Origin: Streptomyces venezuelae
Lineage (GTDB): Bacteria; Actinomycetota; Actinomycetes; Streptomycetales; Streptomycetaceae
Assembly: GCF_008642315.1 (NCBI RefSeq)
Contig: NZ_CP029192.1
Location: forward strand, 4,898,001-4,962,000
DNA: 64,000 nucleotides
Reading direction: 5' to 3'
Shown here piece by piece: positions 1 to 9,601 of the stretch. The translations under genes and the position numbers were made by a program. The number at the start of each line of letters is the position of its first letter. Positions within the stretch are counted from its first letter, which is position 1. Below the pieces are notes generated by a model that worked only from the letters and a program-made list of their open reading frames with translations, ran no database searches and was not told where the DNA came from.

Positions 1-2
1 GC

Positions 3-728
3 GTGCTCCTGTCGGCGGCGCTCATCGTCACCGTGAGCTGGAAGACCGTTCCCGCCTACGACGCGCCCGACATCATCTACCTCGCCGCGTGGTCGCCGCT
101 GATCATCGCGGGCGCGCCCGTCTACTCGATCGACGGACGTCTCGCCGGTGAGGCGTGGCGCACGCTCGGGCCGCGCTCCGACATCTGGGACCTGCGGCGG
201 CGCGTGCTGCGGCGGGGCGGTCTGATCGGCGCGGTCGTCATCGGTCTGACGCTGCTCATCGGCTCGATGCTGGGCGGCGCGGTGCGGGACGCGGACCGCG
301 TGACCGTGCCCGGCCCCGGCGAGGCGCCGCGCAACGAACTGCCGGGCTCCGCGCTTCCCCAGGACCCCGCGAAGAAGCGGCAGAAGCAGCAGTCGCAGAG
401 CCCGTCGGCGTCGTCGAGCTCGCCGACGCGCGGCCGCGGCTCCGCGAGCCCCACGCAGGGCGCCACGGCGCCGGGCACGGCGCGGGAGACGGGCACGGTC
501 GGTTCGGGCGGGCAGCCCAGCCAGACGCAGGGGAGCAGCACGGCGGGCCAGGCCCCGCCGCAGCAGTCGGCGCCGCAGCAGCCGGCGGCGGCGGGCACGA
601 CCGCGGGCCCCCCGTCCAGCGGCGGCTCCGGCGGCGGTACGGGCGGTGCCGGGGCGTCCGGCGGTTCCGGCGGCGGTTCGGGCGGCGAGCAGCCCGGCGG
701 CCTGCTGGGCGGTGTGCTCGGCCGCTGA
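3..728 (+). CDS. Membrane protein with Gly/Pro/Ser/Gln-rich C-terminal tail (5' partial)
   Basis: The reading frame is open to the left edge, so only the C-terminal 241 residues are visible. They show a hydrophobic stretch at the very start, another around residues 25-40, and a clear membrane segment near residues 72-90 (GGLIGAVVIGLTLLIGSMLG). The last 140 residues are low complexity: Pro/Gln/Ser/Thr-rich, then Gly/Ser-rich. That composition suits an exposed, flexible tail after the last membrane helix. No catalytic motif is visible and the family is not recognised. It converges on the nucleotidyltransferase gene, with a strong hairpin between them. Confidence 0.6.
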   Translation: MLLSAALIVTVSWKTVPAYDAPDIIYLAAWSPLIIAGAPVYSIDGRLAGEAWRTLGPRSDIWDLRRRVLRRGGLIGAVVIGLTLLIGSMLGGAVRDADRVTVPGPGEAPRNELPGSALPQDPAKKRQKQQSQSPSASSSSPTRGRGSASPTQGATAPGTARETGTVGSGGQPSQTQGSSTAGQAPPQQSAPQQPAAAGTTAGPPSSGGSGGGTGGAGASGGSGGGSGGEQPGGLLGGVLGR

Positions 729-780
729 GGGCGTCGCCGCGCACGTCGCTCCTCACGTCCCCCCACGTTGTTCCTCACGT

Positions 781-825
781 ACGCCGATGGGCCCCGCACA
801 CACGCTGTGCGGGGCCCATCGGCGT
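781..825. terminator. Perfect hairpin between convergent genes
   Basis: A perfect 20-bp inverted repeat (left arm 781-800, right arm 806-825) surrounds a 5-nt loop. It lies between the stop at 728 and the stop of the minus-strand nucleotidyltransferase at 852, so it can end transcription from both sides. There is no long T-tract, as is usual for Streptomyces terminators. Confidence 0.85.
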
Positions 826-851
826 ACCGGAACCGTGGTGTCGGGCCGGGG

Positions 852-1571
852 TCAACGCCCCTGCGCGGCGAGCTCCTTGGCGGCCTCGGTGAGGTCCTTC
901 GCGGTGTCGATCGCGCGCCAGTAGGCGCCCTGCGGCAGCGGGAAGCCCGCGAGGCGCTTCGCGCGGGCCAGCCGCGGGAACGTAGTGCGCTCGTGGTCGC
1001 CGAGGTCCGGCAGGAGCGAGGTGAACTCGGCCGCGAAGACGTACACACCCGCGTTGATGAGGTACGGGGACGGCGGGGCCTCGATGAAGTCCGTGATGTG
1101 GCCGAACGCGTCGGTCTCGACGGCACCCCACGGGATGCGGGGGCGGGCCAGGGCGAGGGTCGCGGTGGCGTCGCGCTCGGCGTGGAACGCCGCCATGTCG
1201 CGCAGCGAGAAGCGCGTCCAGATGTCGCCGTTCGTCGCGTACCAGGGCTGGTCGGCGTGCGGCAGGTGCCGGGCGGCGTACTTGAGGCCGCCGCCGCGGC
1301 CCAGGGGTTCCTTCTCGACGACCGTGCTGACGTTCAGCGGCAGGTCGGCGGAGTCGAGCCACTCCTGGAGCACCTCGGCGAGGTGGCCGCAGGAGACGAC
1401 GGCGTCCGTCACGCCTTCCTCGGCGAGCCAGGCGAGTTGATGGCCGATGATCGGGGTCCCCGTACCGGGAATCTCGACCATCGGCTTGGGCCGGTCGTCG
1501 GTGTACGGGCGGAGCCGGGAGCCCTGGCCACCGGCCAGGACGACAGCCTGCGTGGGCTTCAGCGTGGTCAT
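852..1571 (-). CDS. Sugar-phosphate nucleotidyltransferase (NTP transferase family)
   Basis: The 239-residue product is a single-domain NDP-sugar pyrophosphorylase-type enzyme. It would join a nucleoside triphosphate to a sugar phosphate and release pyrophosphate. The signature AVVLAGGQGSRLRPYT sits at residues 9-24, followed by DRPKPM, the usual sugar-phosphate loop. NGDIW near residue 114 supplies the metal-binding Asp. There is no C-terminal left-handed beta-helix, so it is the short form, like glucose-1-phosphate thymidylyltransferase or mannose-1-phosphate guanylyltransferase relatives. The substrate cannot be fixed from sequence. The ATG at 1571 gives a start directly before the conserved loop. 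Confidence 0.85.
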   Translation of the reverse strand: MTTLKPTQAVVLAGGQGSRLRPYTDDRPKPMVEIPGTGTPIIGHQLAWLAEEGVTDAVVSCGHLAEVLQEWLDSADLPLNVSTVVEKEPLGRGGGLKYAARHLPHADQPWYATNGDIWTRFSLRDMAAFHAERDATATLALARPRIPWGAVETDAFGHITDFIEAPPSPYLINAGVYVFAAEFTSLLPDLGDHERTTFPRLARAKRLAGFPLPQGAYWRAIDTAKDLTEAAKELAAQGR

Positions 1572-1607
1572 GCCGGAAACCCTACGCGGCGGTGCTCGGC
1601 GGCCCGC

Positions 1608-2069
1608 TCAGCCCTTCTGATGGGCCGCGGCCACGCCCGTGGCGAAGGACGTGTCGCAGACGGGCCTGGCGTACGACTGGGCGCGTGTCGGGCCGTAGAC
1701 CCGCACGGCGGCACGGCCGAGCGCGCGGGCCAGCGCGACACAGTGCCGGGCGAGCGAGGGGTGGCGGTTCACCTCCTGCTGGAGGTGCGTGAGCGCCACG
1801 CCCGGGTTCTTCTCCTGGAGTTCCAGGAGGAGCCGGTCGCGCAGGACGTCCTGCGGGGCGCGGGACTTGGCGGGCTTGGAGAGGTTGTCGGCGGATGCGG
1901 TGAGCATCGAGTCCGAGGCGTTCCCCGACCAGTTGACGCTGGTGACCGCGAGGGTCCCGGAAAGCACCAGCATCACGGGCAGGACGAGAGCGAGCGTGCG
2001 GCCGATGCGGCGGGCGGGGCCCCGGTGGGCTCGGCGCGGCTTCTGGGTGTAGTTGGCGGAGTGCGTCAC
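1608..2069 (-). CDS. Small membrane-anchored or secreted protein of unknown function
   Basis: The 153-residue product has a basic N-terminus (KPRRAHRGPARRIGR), then a single hydrophobic segment at about residues 23-44. This fits a signal anchor or long signal peptide. The rest is soluble and mildly basic, with two cysteines late in the chain (RHCVALAR and PVCDTS) that could form a disulphide outside the cell. The family is not recognised. The start is a GTG at 2069 with no clear ribosome site, so it is uncertain. It lies 36 bp upstream of the nucleotidyltransferase on the same strand and could be co-transcribed with it. Confidence 0.6.
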   Translation of the reverse strand: MTHSANYTQKPRRAHRGPARRIGRTLALVLPVMLVLSGTLAVTSVNWSGNASDSMLTASADNLSKPAKSRAPQDVLRDRLLLELQEKNPGVALTHLQQEVNRHPSLARHCVALARALGRAAVRVYGPTRAQSYARPVCDTSFATGVAAAHQKG

Positions 2070-2243
2070 GCGAGGAGCGTAGCGCTAGGTGATGATTTGG
2101 CGACATTTAGTCACTCGGTCGAGCTACAGGGAAGAGGTTTCCTCTGGAGCGCTGTTGACGCCGTGAAGGCGAAATGACCGATGTGCCGGGGTATTTGTCG
2201 ACAACGGGGTGGGGGCCGGGGCGGGGCGGACGGCCGTACGCGA

Positions 2244-2272
2244 AGGGCCCCGCACGTACGGTGCGGGGCCCT
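2244..2272 (-). terminator. Hairpin terminator after msiK
   Basis: A perfect 12-bp stem (AGGGCCCCGCAC at 2244-2255, its complement at 2261-2272) surrounds a 5-nt loop. It lies about 60 bp downstream of the msiK stop on the minus strand. Confidence 0.8.
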
Positions 2273-2330
2273 ACGGGGCTTGGGCTTTGGAGCTTGAGGC
2301 TTGGAGCCTGGGGCTCGGGGCCGGGGGCCG

Positions 2331-3467
<1,137 letters not shown>

Positions 3468-3519
3468 GGTGAGGGCCCCCTTCACCGGCAGGAACGTGCC
3501 GGACGATCCGAGTAGAGGG

Positions 3520-3535
3520 AGTGGTGTAGTCCACC
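3520..3535. promoter_or_regulatory. DasR-responsive element (dre) candidate upstream of msiK
   Basis: AGTGGTGTAGTCCACC matches the dre consensus AGTGGTCTAGACCACT at 13 of 16 positions. It lies 53 bp before the msiK start. DasR is the GntR-family repressor that responds to glucosamine phosphates, and MsiK powers chitobiose uptake, so control here would make sense. This is an inference from the motif only. Confidence 0.6.
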
Positions 3536-3683
3536 TGAGTGAACTGCTCGTGACCGTACCCCGGGGGTCAGTGGTCTGTCAGCAGTCGCGGTGCCGCGAC
3601 CTTCGAGGAAATTTTCGACGGGGGCGGGGACGGCGTTGGTTACACTGCACGGGCACGTGCGGCCGGCGCCGGGCGTGTGGTGT

Positions 3684-3757
3684 GCCTCCTTAGCTCAGAT
3701 GGCCAGAGCAACGCACTTGTAATGCGTAGGTCGTCGGTTCGAATCCGACAGGGGGCT
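3684..3757 (+). tRNA. tRNA-Thr (anticodon TGT)
   Basis: A full cloverleaf can be drawn. The acceptor arms GCCTCCT and AGGGGGC pair with one G-T. The D-arm contains TAGCTCAGATGG, the anticodon loop CTTGTAA gives anticodon TGT (codon ACA), and the T-arm contains GGTTCGAATCC. Only CC of the CCA end is encoded. A -10-like TACACT sits at 3641-3646. The ACA codon is rare in Streptomyces. Confidence 0.93.
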
Positions 3758-3762
3758 CCGCT

Positions 3763-3801
3763 GAAAAGCTCCAGGGCAGCGCTGCTGGCCTGGAGCTTTT
3801 C
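3763..3801. terminator. Hairpin terminator after tRNA-Thr
   Basis: A 13-bp perfect inverted repeat (GAAAAGCTCCAGG at 3763-3775, complement at 3789-3801) flanks a short loop that is itself nearly palindromic. On the plus strand it ends in TTTTCTCTTG, giving a small T-tract. It can serve the tRNA and, on the other strand, the long secreted-protein gene ending at 3818. Confidence 0.85.
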
Positions 3802-3817
3802 TCTTGTGCGGGTCAGG

Positions 3818-6800
3818 TCAGGTGACCGGGGCGGTGGGGCTGGTTGTGGCTGTGCCGTCGTTGTGGGCCGTGCGGTGGGCTGTGATCTTGGCGGTGATCT
3901 TCTTGCCTCGATGGGCGGGCTTCAGGGGCAGGGAGGATGTCGTCGCGCCGGTGATCTTCGTGCCGTTCGCGTACCACTGGTAGGAGTACGAGTCGGGGGC
4001 CGGCGACCACGTGCCCTTTGTTGCCTTGAGGGTCTTGCCTGCCTTCGCCGTGCCGGTGATCGTCGGCTTCGTCGTGGCCTTGGGGGCCTTGCCCTTGGTG
4101 ACAGAGACGGCGGTGGAGGCTGCCGCGGCGGTGTCCTGGGGCGGCTTGTGCGCCGTGACCGTCACCGCCAGCTTCTTGTTCAGGTGGGCTGCGGGGATGG
4201 TGTACGTCGACGCCGTGGCCCCCGCGATCGCTTCGCCGTTCGCCGTCCACTGGTAGGTGTACGAGGAAGGGGCGCCAGTCCAGGTTCCGGGGGTCGCGGT
4301 GAGGGTGGAGCCGACGGCGGGGGTGCCCGTCGTGGTGGGGGGTGTGGTGTTGTGCAGGAGCGGGGCCGTGACCGTGAAGGTGCCGCGCTGGTACTCCCCG
4401 TTCGCCATGACGCTGACGTACCAGTCGCCGGCAGGAATGCCCGTCAGGTCGAGGGTCGCCTTGAGCGTGCGGTTGTCGGCCGACACAGAGTCCGTCTTGG
4501 CCGTGAGCGTCTTGCCCGCCTGGGTGAGCCGGACCGTGAAGTCCGGGTGAAGGGCTGTGCCGGTCACCGTGAGCGTGGGCTTGGAACCGCTGGGCGCCGT
4601 GGTGGGCGTCACGCCGGTCACCGTGACCTTCTCGTCGCCGCAGCGGGCGGACCCGCACTTCAGCATCGCGCTGTAGGACGTGCCCGACGTCTTCTCGGGC
4701 AGGCCGAGGACGAACACGGAGGGCTTCTTCGGGGTATCGGGCGAGTCGTTCACCCCGCAGGTGTAGTCCCCTGGATCGACACCGGAACAGCCGTTCTTCC
4801 AGGCGCTGTTGTAGAGGGCCGGGACCGCTTCTTCGGTGGCTCCCGCCGTGTCGGATATCTCCGCTTCGAAGTGGTCGTTGCGGCCGGTGGGCAGGACCGC
4901 GCACGTGGCCGTGTGCGATTCGTCGAGGGTGCCGGTCACGGGGCCGTACCCGTAGGCGACCGAGGGAACCTTGGTGCACTCGGCGGCAGGTCCCTCGGCG
5001 GTGGCGATGCGCAGGGCGTCGAGGCGGTATTGGGGTGCTGCCTCCCGGCCCACGGGAGTCTGGACGAGGACCTGGTGCGTGGTGCTGCCGGTGGCGGCGC
5101 AGGCTCGGGCGCGCAGATCGCACTCGCTCTCGCCCTCACCGTCGAGGACGTACATGTCGGCGGTGCCCAGCGCGTCCCGCACGTTCAGGTGTACGACATC
5201 GGTGGCTTCGGACATGGTGATCTGGTGGCAGCCGAGGGCGCCGGGAGCCCCAGACGTGCCCTTGATCGAGGGGCCGCCTACCTTGCCCGCCGAGGTCTTC
5301 GCGCAGCCCGCCGTCGACGCCGTCGACGTCACATCGCGCCGCGTCAGGGTGTACTCCGCGGCCTGGTCGCGGCCGGTGACCAGGACCGTGTGGGCCTTGC
5401 CCGGAGTGAGGGCGCAGAGCGTCCAGCCGTTGGTGGTGGCGTAGCGGTCGCAGACGCGCTTGCCGGTGGAGTCGAGCACGGAGAACTTGGCGGGCACGTC
5501 ACCGGAGGTGGCGGTGAGCTGCAGGACCTCGGCCGAGGTGTGCGCGTTCGCCGGGATCGTCAGGCAGTGCGAGAAGACGCCGTCGCCGGTGGAGAAGGAC
5601 GCCTTGGCGCCATCCGCGGCGAAGCTGCCGGCGGGCAGGACGGGGCAGTCGTTCGCGGCATCCGTGCGGTGGACGGCGACCGTGTACGGGCCGGTGTGCG
5701 GGGGCCCGTCGGCGTGGACGAGCGCGCGGTACGGCGCGGGCCCGGTGAGCGCGCAGTCGCCCGCGCCCAGCTGCTCCGCGTCGCACTGCTCGGTGCCCTC
5801 GCTGTCGACGACCTCCACGTCCGCGTCGAGCCCGGAGGCGTTGAGCGGGGTGAGAGCCGCGATGCGTGAGTCCTTCGGTACGGGCAGGGTCAGGCAGTCG
5901 TATTGGCCCGCCGCGCCGAACTCGCCCCTGTGGACACCCAAGTCGCTCTTCAGGCAGCCGCGCTCCGAGGCCCGGTCCAGGACGATGAGGTCGCGTGCGG
6001 GGGTGTGCAAGGGGGACGAGGCGTTGAGTACGGCGGTGTAGGTGCCCGCGGTGGGCAGCCGGCAGCCCTGTTCGGAGGTGCGGCAGACGGTCTTCCCGGC
6101 GCGGTCGTAGACGCGTACGGCCTCGGTGTCGCCCTCGGCGTCGACGGATGCGAGGGAGTGGCGGCCGGCCTTCTCGGTGGTGACGGTGAAGCAGGGGGTT
6201 TTCGTGGCTTCCTGGGGCGTCAGCGGACCGTAGGGACGTACCGGGGAGGAGTGGCACCCTTGCGGGTTGTTCAGGCGGCGGACCTGGATCCCGTACTCGG
6301 CCGGGAATCCCGCCTCGGTCGTGGTGACGCGGGACAGCACGCGATAGGGGCCCTTGCCCCCCAGCAGACAGCTGATCTCCTCGTCCTCGGAGGTGCAGAC
6401 ATCGGCACCGGTGGCGTCGGTGATCCACGCGTGGGAGTCGTCGTAGGCCTTGGTGCCTTCGGTGAGCAGGACACGGTCGCCGGGCTCGGCGTCGAAGGGA
6501 CGGCAGCCGAGCTCCAGACCGTCGGCGACGGTGTGCGTGGCCGGCGGCAGGCCCCAGGATGTGCCTACGGGCTCGTCGCAGCCGCGGGTGCCGGTCAGCG
6601 GCACGACGGTGACAGCGGTCTCCTCGTCCTCCCAGCCGTTGTTGACGACCTTCAGTGTGTAGTCGCCCGCGGCAGGCAGGTCGCAGCCGCTGCTCTTGCA
6701 GGCGATTCTGGTCTCGCCGGCGTAGACCTGCGTGTACGACTCGTTGCCGCTGCTGATGAGCAAGACCTGGTGGAGCCCGGCCTCGGTGGCGGAGAAGGAG

Positions 6801-7015
6801 TAACAGGCCGTCGTATCGGGCGCGACCTTCGCCCTGCCGACCGCCGTGCCCGGGTCTCCGAACGGGGCGAGGGCGAGCGGCGCGCACTCCGGCCCCGCTG
6901 CGTGGGCGGGCGGCGCGGCGAGGGTGAACGGCACGAGCAGGGCGAAGAGTACGGACAGGGCGAGTAGGAGCGCGGCGGACGCCGCGGGTCTCGCCGCAGG
7001 ACGTGGTTCAGGCAT
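3818..7015 (-). CDS. Large secreted repeat protein with C-terminal Ig-like domains
   Basis: The 1065-residue product begins with a long signal peptide (basic start, hydrophobic core, AHA-AG cleavage region near residue 40). Most of the mature chain is a run of modules of about 100 residues, each with one or two cysteine pairs and a C-terminal strand resembling pre-peptidase (PPC) or jelly-roll domains. The last 180 residues form two related modules with GTW..P.SY.YQW..NG..I.GAT, an Ig-like fold common in actinobacterial cell-surface proteins. No catalytic motif or sortase signal is visible, so it is probably an exported binding or structural protein. The ATG at 7015 follows a GGGGGG stretch and precedes the signal peptide directly. 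A start 57 bp earlier is less likely. Confidence 0.75.
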   Translation of the reverse strand: MPEPRPAARPAASAALLLALSVLFALLVPFTLAAPPAHAAGPECAPLALAPFGDPGTAVGRAKVAPDTTACYSFSATEAGLHQVLLISSGNESYTQVYAGETRIACKSSGCDLPAAGDYTLKVVNNGWEDEETAVTVVPLTGTRGCDEPVGTSWGLPPATHTVADGLELGCRPFDAEPGDRVLLTEGTKAYDDSHAWITDATGADVCTSEDEEISCLLGGKGPYRVLSRVTTTEAGFPAEYGIQVRRLNNPQGCHSSPVRPYGPLTPQEATKTPCFTVTTEKAGRHSLASVDAEGDTEAVRVYDRAGKTVCRTSEQGCRLPTAGTYTAVLNASSPLHTPARDLIVLDRASERGCLKSDLGVHRGEFGAAGQYDCLTLPVPKDSRIAALTPLNASGLDADVEVVDSEGTEQCDAEQLGAGDCALTGPAPYRALVHADGPPHTGPYTVAVHRTDAANDCPVLPAGSFAADGAKASFSTGDGVFSHCLTIPANAHTSAEVLQLTATSGDVPAKFSVLDSTGKRVCDRYATTNGWTLCALTPGKAHTVLVTGRDQAAEYTLTRRDVTSTASTAGCAKTSAGKVGGPSIKGTSGAPGALGCHQITMSEATDVVHLNVRDALGTADMYVLDGEGESECDLRARACAATGSTTHQVLVQTPVGREAAPQYRLDALRIATAEGPAAECTKVPSVAYGYGPVTGTLDESHTATCAVLPTGRNDHFEAEISDTAGATEEAVPALYNSAWKNGCSGVDPGDYTCGVNDSPDTPKKPSVFVLGLPEKTSGTSYSAMLKCGSARCGDEKVTVTGVTPTTAPSGSKPTLTVTGTALHPDFTVRLTQAGKTLTAKTDSVSADNRTLKATLDLTGIPAGDWYVSVMANGEYQRGTFTVTAPLLHNTTPPTTTGTPAVGSTLTATPGTWTGAPSSYTYQWTANGEAIAGATASTYTIPAAHLNKKLAVTVTAHKPPQDTAAAASTAVSVTKGKAPKATTKPTITGTAKAGKTLKATKGTWSPAPDSYSYQWYANGTKITGATTSSLPLKPAHRGKKITAKITAHRTAHNDGTATTSPTAPVT

Positions 7016-7151
7016 CAGTAGCCCCCCAGGCTGGATAGATGTTCGGGCGATCCTGGCACAGGGGTGTGACAATGCGTGCCTGAGGGGTTACTGGGGTCGA
7101 CGGTGAAGGGCTGTCGCGACTCCTGGCTTGTACGCGTGCCGACTTGAGGGT

Positions 7152-8573
7152 TCAGTGGCGGCCCGCCACCCTGTCCGCCCATTGGGCCAGGCGGGAGGAG
7201 GCCGGCGTGTGCGTGGTCAGTTCGCGGTGGTCGGCTGCGTTGTACGTGGCGTACATCGCGTGGACGCCCAGCCAGCGGAGGGGTTCCGGTTCCCAGCGGC
7301 GGACCTTGTGGTTGACCCAGGGGAGGGTGGTCAGGTCCGTGGGGCCCGCCTGGCCCGAGTCCTGTTGGACCAGGTCGCGCAGGGTGCGGGCGGCGAGGTT
7401 GGTGGTGGCCACGCCCGAGCCGACGTAGCCGCCCGCCCAGCCGAGGCCCGTGGCGCGGTCCAGGGTGACCGTGGCGCACCAGTCGCGCGGGACGCCGAGG
7501 ACGCCGGACCAGGCGTGGGCGATGCCGATGCCGGTGAGTTGGGGGAAGAAGCGGGTGAGGATCTCGTGCAGGGCTTCGACCGTCGCCGGTTGGGTGCGGC
7601 CGTCGTTGTCGGTCCTGGAGCCGTAGCGGTAGGGGACGCCTCGGCCGCCGAGCGCGATGCGGCCGTCGGCGGTGCGCTGGGCGTACATGTACGCGTGCGC
7701 CATGTCGCCGAGTGTCTCCCTGCCTTCCCAGCCGATCGACTCCCATTGGGCGGTGGTCAGGGGCTCTGTGGCGATCATCGATGAGTTCATGGGGAGCCAG
7801 GTGCGGCGCTGGCCCTTCAGGGACGCCGTGAAGCCCTCGGTGCAGCGCAGGATGTAGGGGGCGCGGACCGTGCCGTACGGGGTCGTCGCGTGTTTTGGCT
7901 TGATCTCCGTGACCGGTGTCGACTCGTGGATGGTGACACCCAGGGCCTCCACCGTCGCGGCCAGGCCCTGGACGAGCTTGACCGGGTGCAGGCGGGCGCC
8001 GTGCGGGGTCCACGTGGAGCCGACGGCGCCGGACACGCGCACCCGCTCGGCCGTCTCGCGGGCGCCGTGCAGGGTGCGGTCCTTCTCGCCGTACGACAGT
8101 TCTGCGGCGTGGAAGGCTTTGAGGCGGGTCAACTGGGCTGGCGTGTAGGCGATTTCGAGTACGCCGCCGTGGTGGATGTCCGCGTCGATCGACTCCTCGG
8201 CGGCGATCCTGATCACTTCGTGGACCGTGTCGTTCATGGCTCGCTGGAGGCGGACCGCCGCTTCGTGGCCGTGCAGTTTCGCGTAGCGGTCGCGGCCCGC
8301 GACGCCGTTGTAGAGCCAGCCGCCGTTGCGGCCGCTCGCGCCGTAGCCGCAGAACTTCTGCTCCAGGACGGTGACGCGCAGGAAGGGGGCGGCCTTCTTC
8401 AGGTAGTACGCCGTCCACAGGCCGGTGTAGCCGCCGCCGACGATGCAGACGTCCGCCGTGGCGTCGGACGTCAAGGGCTCGCGGGCGGTGGGCAGTCCGT
8501 GGTCCGCGTACCAGAACGATATGCCGCCGTTGACCGTGCCGGGCCCGTGGTGCGTGTTGTTCGCGCTGCTCAT
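7152..8573 (-). CDS. FAD-dependent amine/amino-acid oxidoreductase (DAO family)
   Basis: The 473-residue flavoprotein has the dinucleotide fold VCIVGGGYTGLWTAYYL at about residues 43-59 and the second FAD contact LEQKFCGYGASGRNGGW. GYVGSGVATTNLAARTL near the C-terminus is the closing FAD motif of the D-amino acid oxidase/glycine oxidase family. The SGRNGGW pattern is typical of gamma-glutamylputrescine oxidase and related amine oxidases, which oxidise an amine to an imine and pass electrons to oxygen. The true substrate is unknown. It is transcribed away from the divergent DsbA-like gene, and no transport or catabolic partner is adjacent. Confidence 0.85.
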   Translation of the reverse strand: MSSANNTHHGPGTVNGGISFWYADHGLPTAREPLTSDATADVCIVGGGYTGLWTAYYLKKAAPFLRVTVLEQKFCGYGASGRNGGWLYNGVAGRDRYAKLHGHEAAVRLQRAMNDTVHEVIRIAAEESIDADIHHGGVLEIAYTPAQLTRLKAFHAAELSYGEKDRTLHGARETAERVRVSGAVGSTWTPHGARLHPVKLVQGLAATVEALGVTIHESTPVTEIKPKHATTPYGTVRAPYILRCTEGFTASLKGQRRTWLPMNSSMIATEPLTTAQWESIGWEGRETLGDMAHAYMYAQRTADGRIALGGRGVPYRYGSRTDNDGRTQPATVEALHEILTRFFPQLTGIGIAHAWSGVLGVPRDWCATVTLDRATGLGWAGGYVGSGVATTNLAARTLRDLVQQDSGQAGPTDLTTLPWVNHKVRRWEPEPLRWLGVHAMYATYNAADHRELTTHTPASSRLAQWADRVAGRH

Positions 8574-8735
8574 GGGCGGACGCTACTGCGCAGGTGGGGG
8601 CCGTGGGGAGGGGGCGGGGCGGCCGTTTCGCGCGGAGGGCCGTAAGTCCCCGGGGGCGGGTCCTTCGGCCGGGAGTGCGCGGGATAGATTCCGATACTTT
8701 GAGCGGTACGTGTCGAATGTGATGGAGGGCTTTTC

Positions 8736-9521
8736 ATGGCCGTACACAAGGCCGGGCGCAGGACGGCGCGCGTCGCCACCGCGGTGGCAGCGGCGGCGCT
8801 GATCGGGGTGACCGCGTCCGCCTGTGGCCCCGGCGACGACGACCCCAAGGGCGGCGACCGCGTCAGCGAGAAGCCCGCCGCGTCGTCCGGCGAGAAGTCC
8901 CCGGACGCCGGCGCTCCGGAGGCGAAGGCCCCGGCGGCGGCCGCTGAGCAGCTCGCCGACGTGCCCGCCTCCGTGAAGGGCGGCGTGATCACGGTCGGCG
9001 ATCCGAAGGCCAAGCATACGGTCAAGGTCTACGAGGACCCGCGCTGCCCGTTCTGCAAGAAGTTCGAGGACGGCGGGGCTCAGGCGCTGGTCAAGCCGGT
9101 GGCCGACGGCAAGGTCAAGGTCGAGTACACGATCGCCTCGTTCCTCGACAAGAACCTCGGCGGCAGCGGCTCGGTGAACGCGGCGAACGCGCTGCGGGCC
9201 TCCGTGGAGGCGGGCAAGTTCCCGCAGTTCCACGCCGCCGTCTTCGCCAACCAGGCGGAGGAGGAGTCGGACGACGCCTACACTCCCGCGTTCCTGCTGA
9301 AGATCGCCGACAAGGTGGAGGGGCTGCGCGGCGGCGCCTTCGACAAGGCGGTCACCAACGGGACGTACAAGAAGTGGGTCGGCGAGGCGATGGAGTCCTT
9401 CAGCGCCGACGGCGTCCAGGGCACGCCGACCGTCTTCATCGACGGCAAGAAGGCGGACGGTGACGGTCTGTACGACCAGGCCTCCTTCGCCAAGGAGCTG
9501 AAGGCGAAGGGTATTTCCTGA
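8736..9521 (+). CDS. DsbA-like thioredoxin-fold lipoprotein
   Basis: The 261-residue product starts with a lipoprotein signal (lipobox TASAC, lipidated Cys30), then a disordered acidic and Ala/Pro linker to about residue 80, then a DsbA-type domain. The active site CPFC is at residues 104-107 in DPRCPFC. The expected cis-proline loop is seen as QGTPTVFIDG. It should sit outside the membrane and oxidise or isomerise disulphides in exported proteins. GGAGGG lies 6 nt before the ATG. A cysteine-rich secreted protein is encoded nearby at 3818-7015, though a link is only a guess. Confidence 0.88.
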   Translation: MAVHKAGRRTARVATAVAAAALIGVTASACGPGDDDPKGGDRVSEKPAASSGEKSPDAGAPEAKAPAAAAEQLADVPASVKGGVITVGDPKAKHTVKVYEDPRCPFCKKFEDGGAQALVKPVADGKVKVEYTIASFLDKNLGGSGSVNAANALRASVEAGKFPQFHAAVFANQAEEESDDAYTPAFLLKIADKVEGLRGGAFDKAVTNGTYKKWVGEAMESFSADGVQGTPTVFIDGKKADGDGLYDQASFAKELKAKGIS

Positions 9522-9601
9522 CCCAGGGCCCCGCCCCTCGCTCTCGGCGCCGCCGGGAAATCCCCGTGCGGCGGCGAGGGTGCCTCGGTAATGTCCCGGA
9601 C

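Noticed and set aside
3677..5869. A very long plus-strand open frame opposite the secreted repeat protein
   Set aside because: It is Gly/Arg/Val-rich with no domain, and the minus strand has a clear signal peptide and repeats. High GC produces such shadows.
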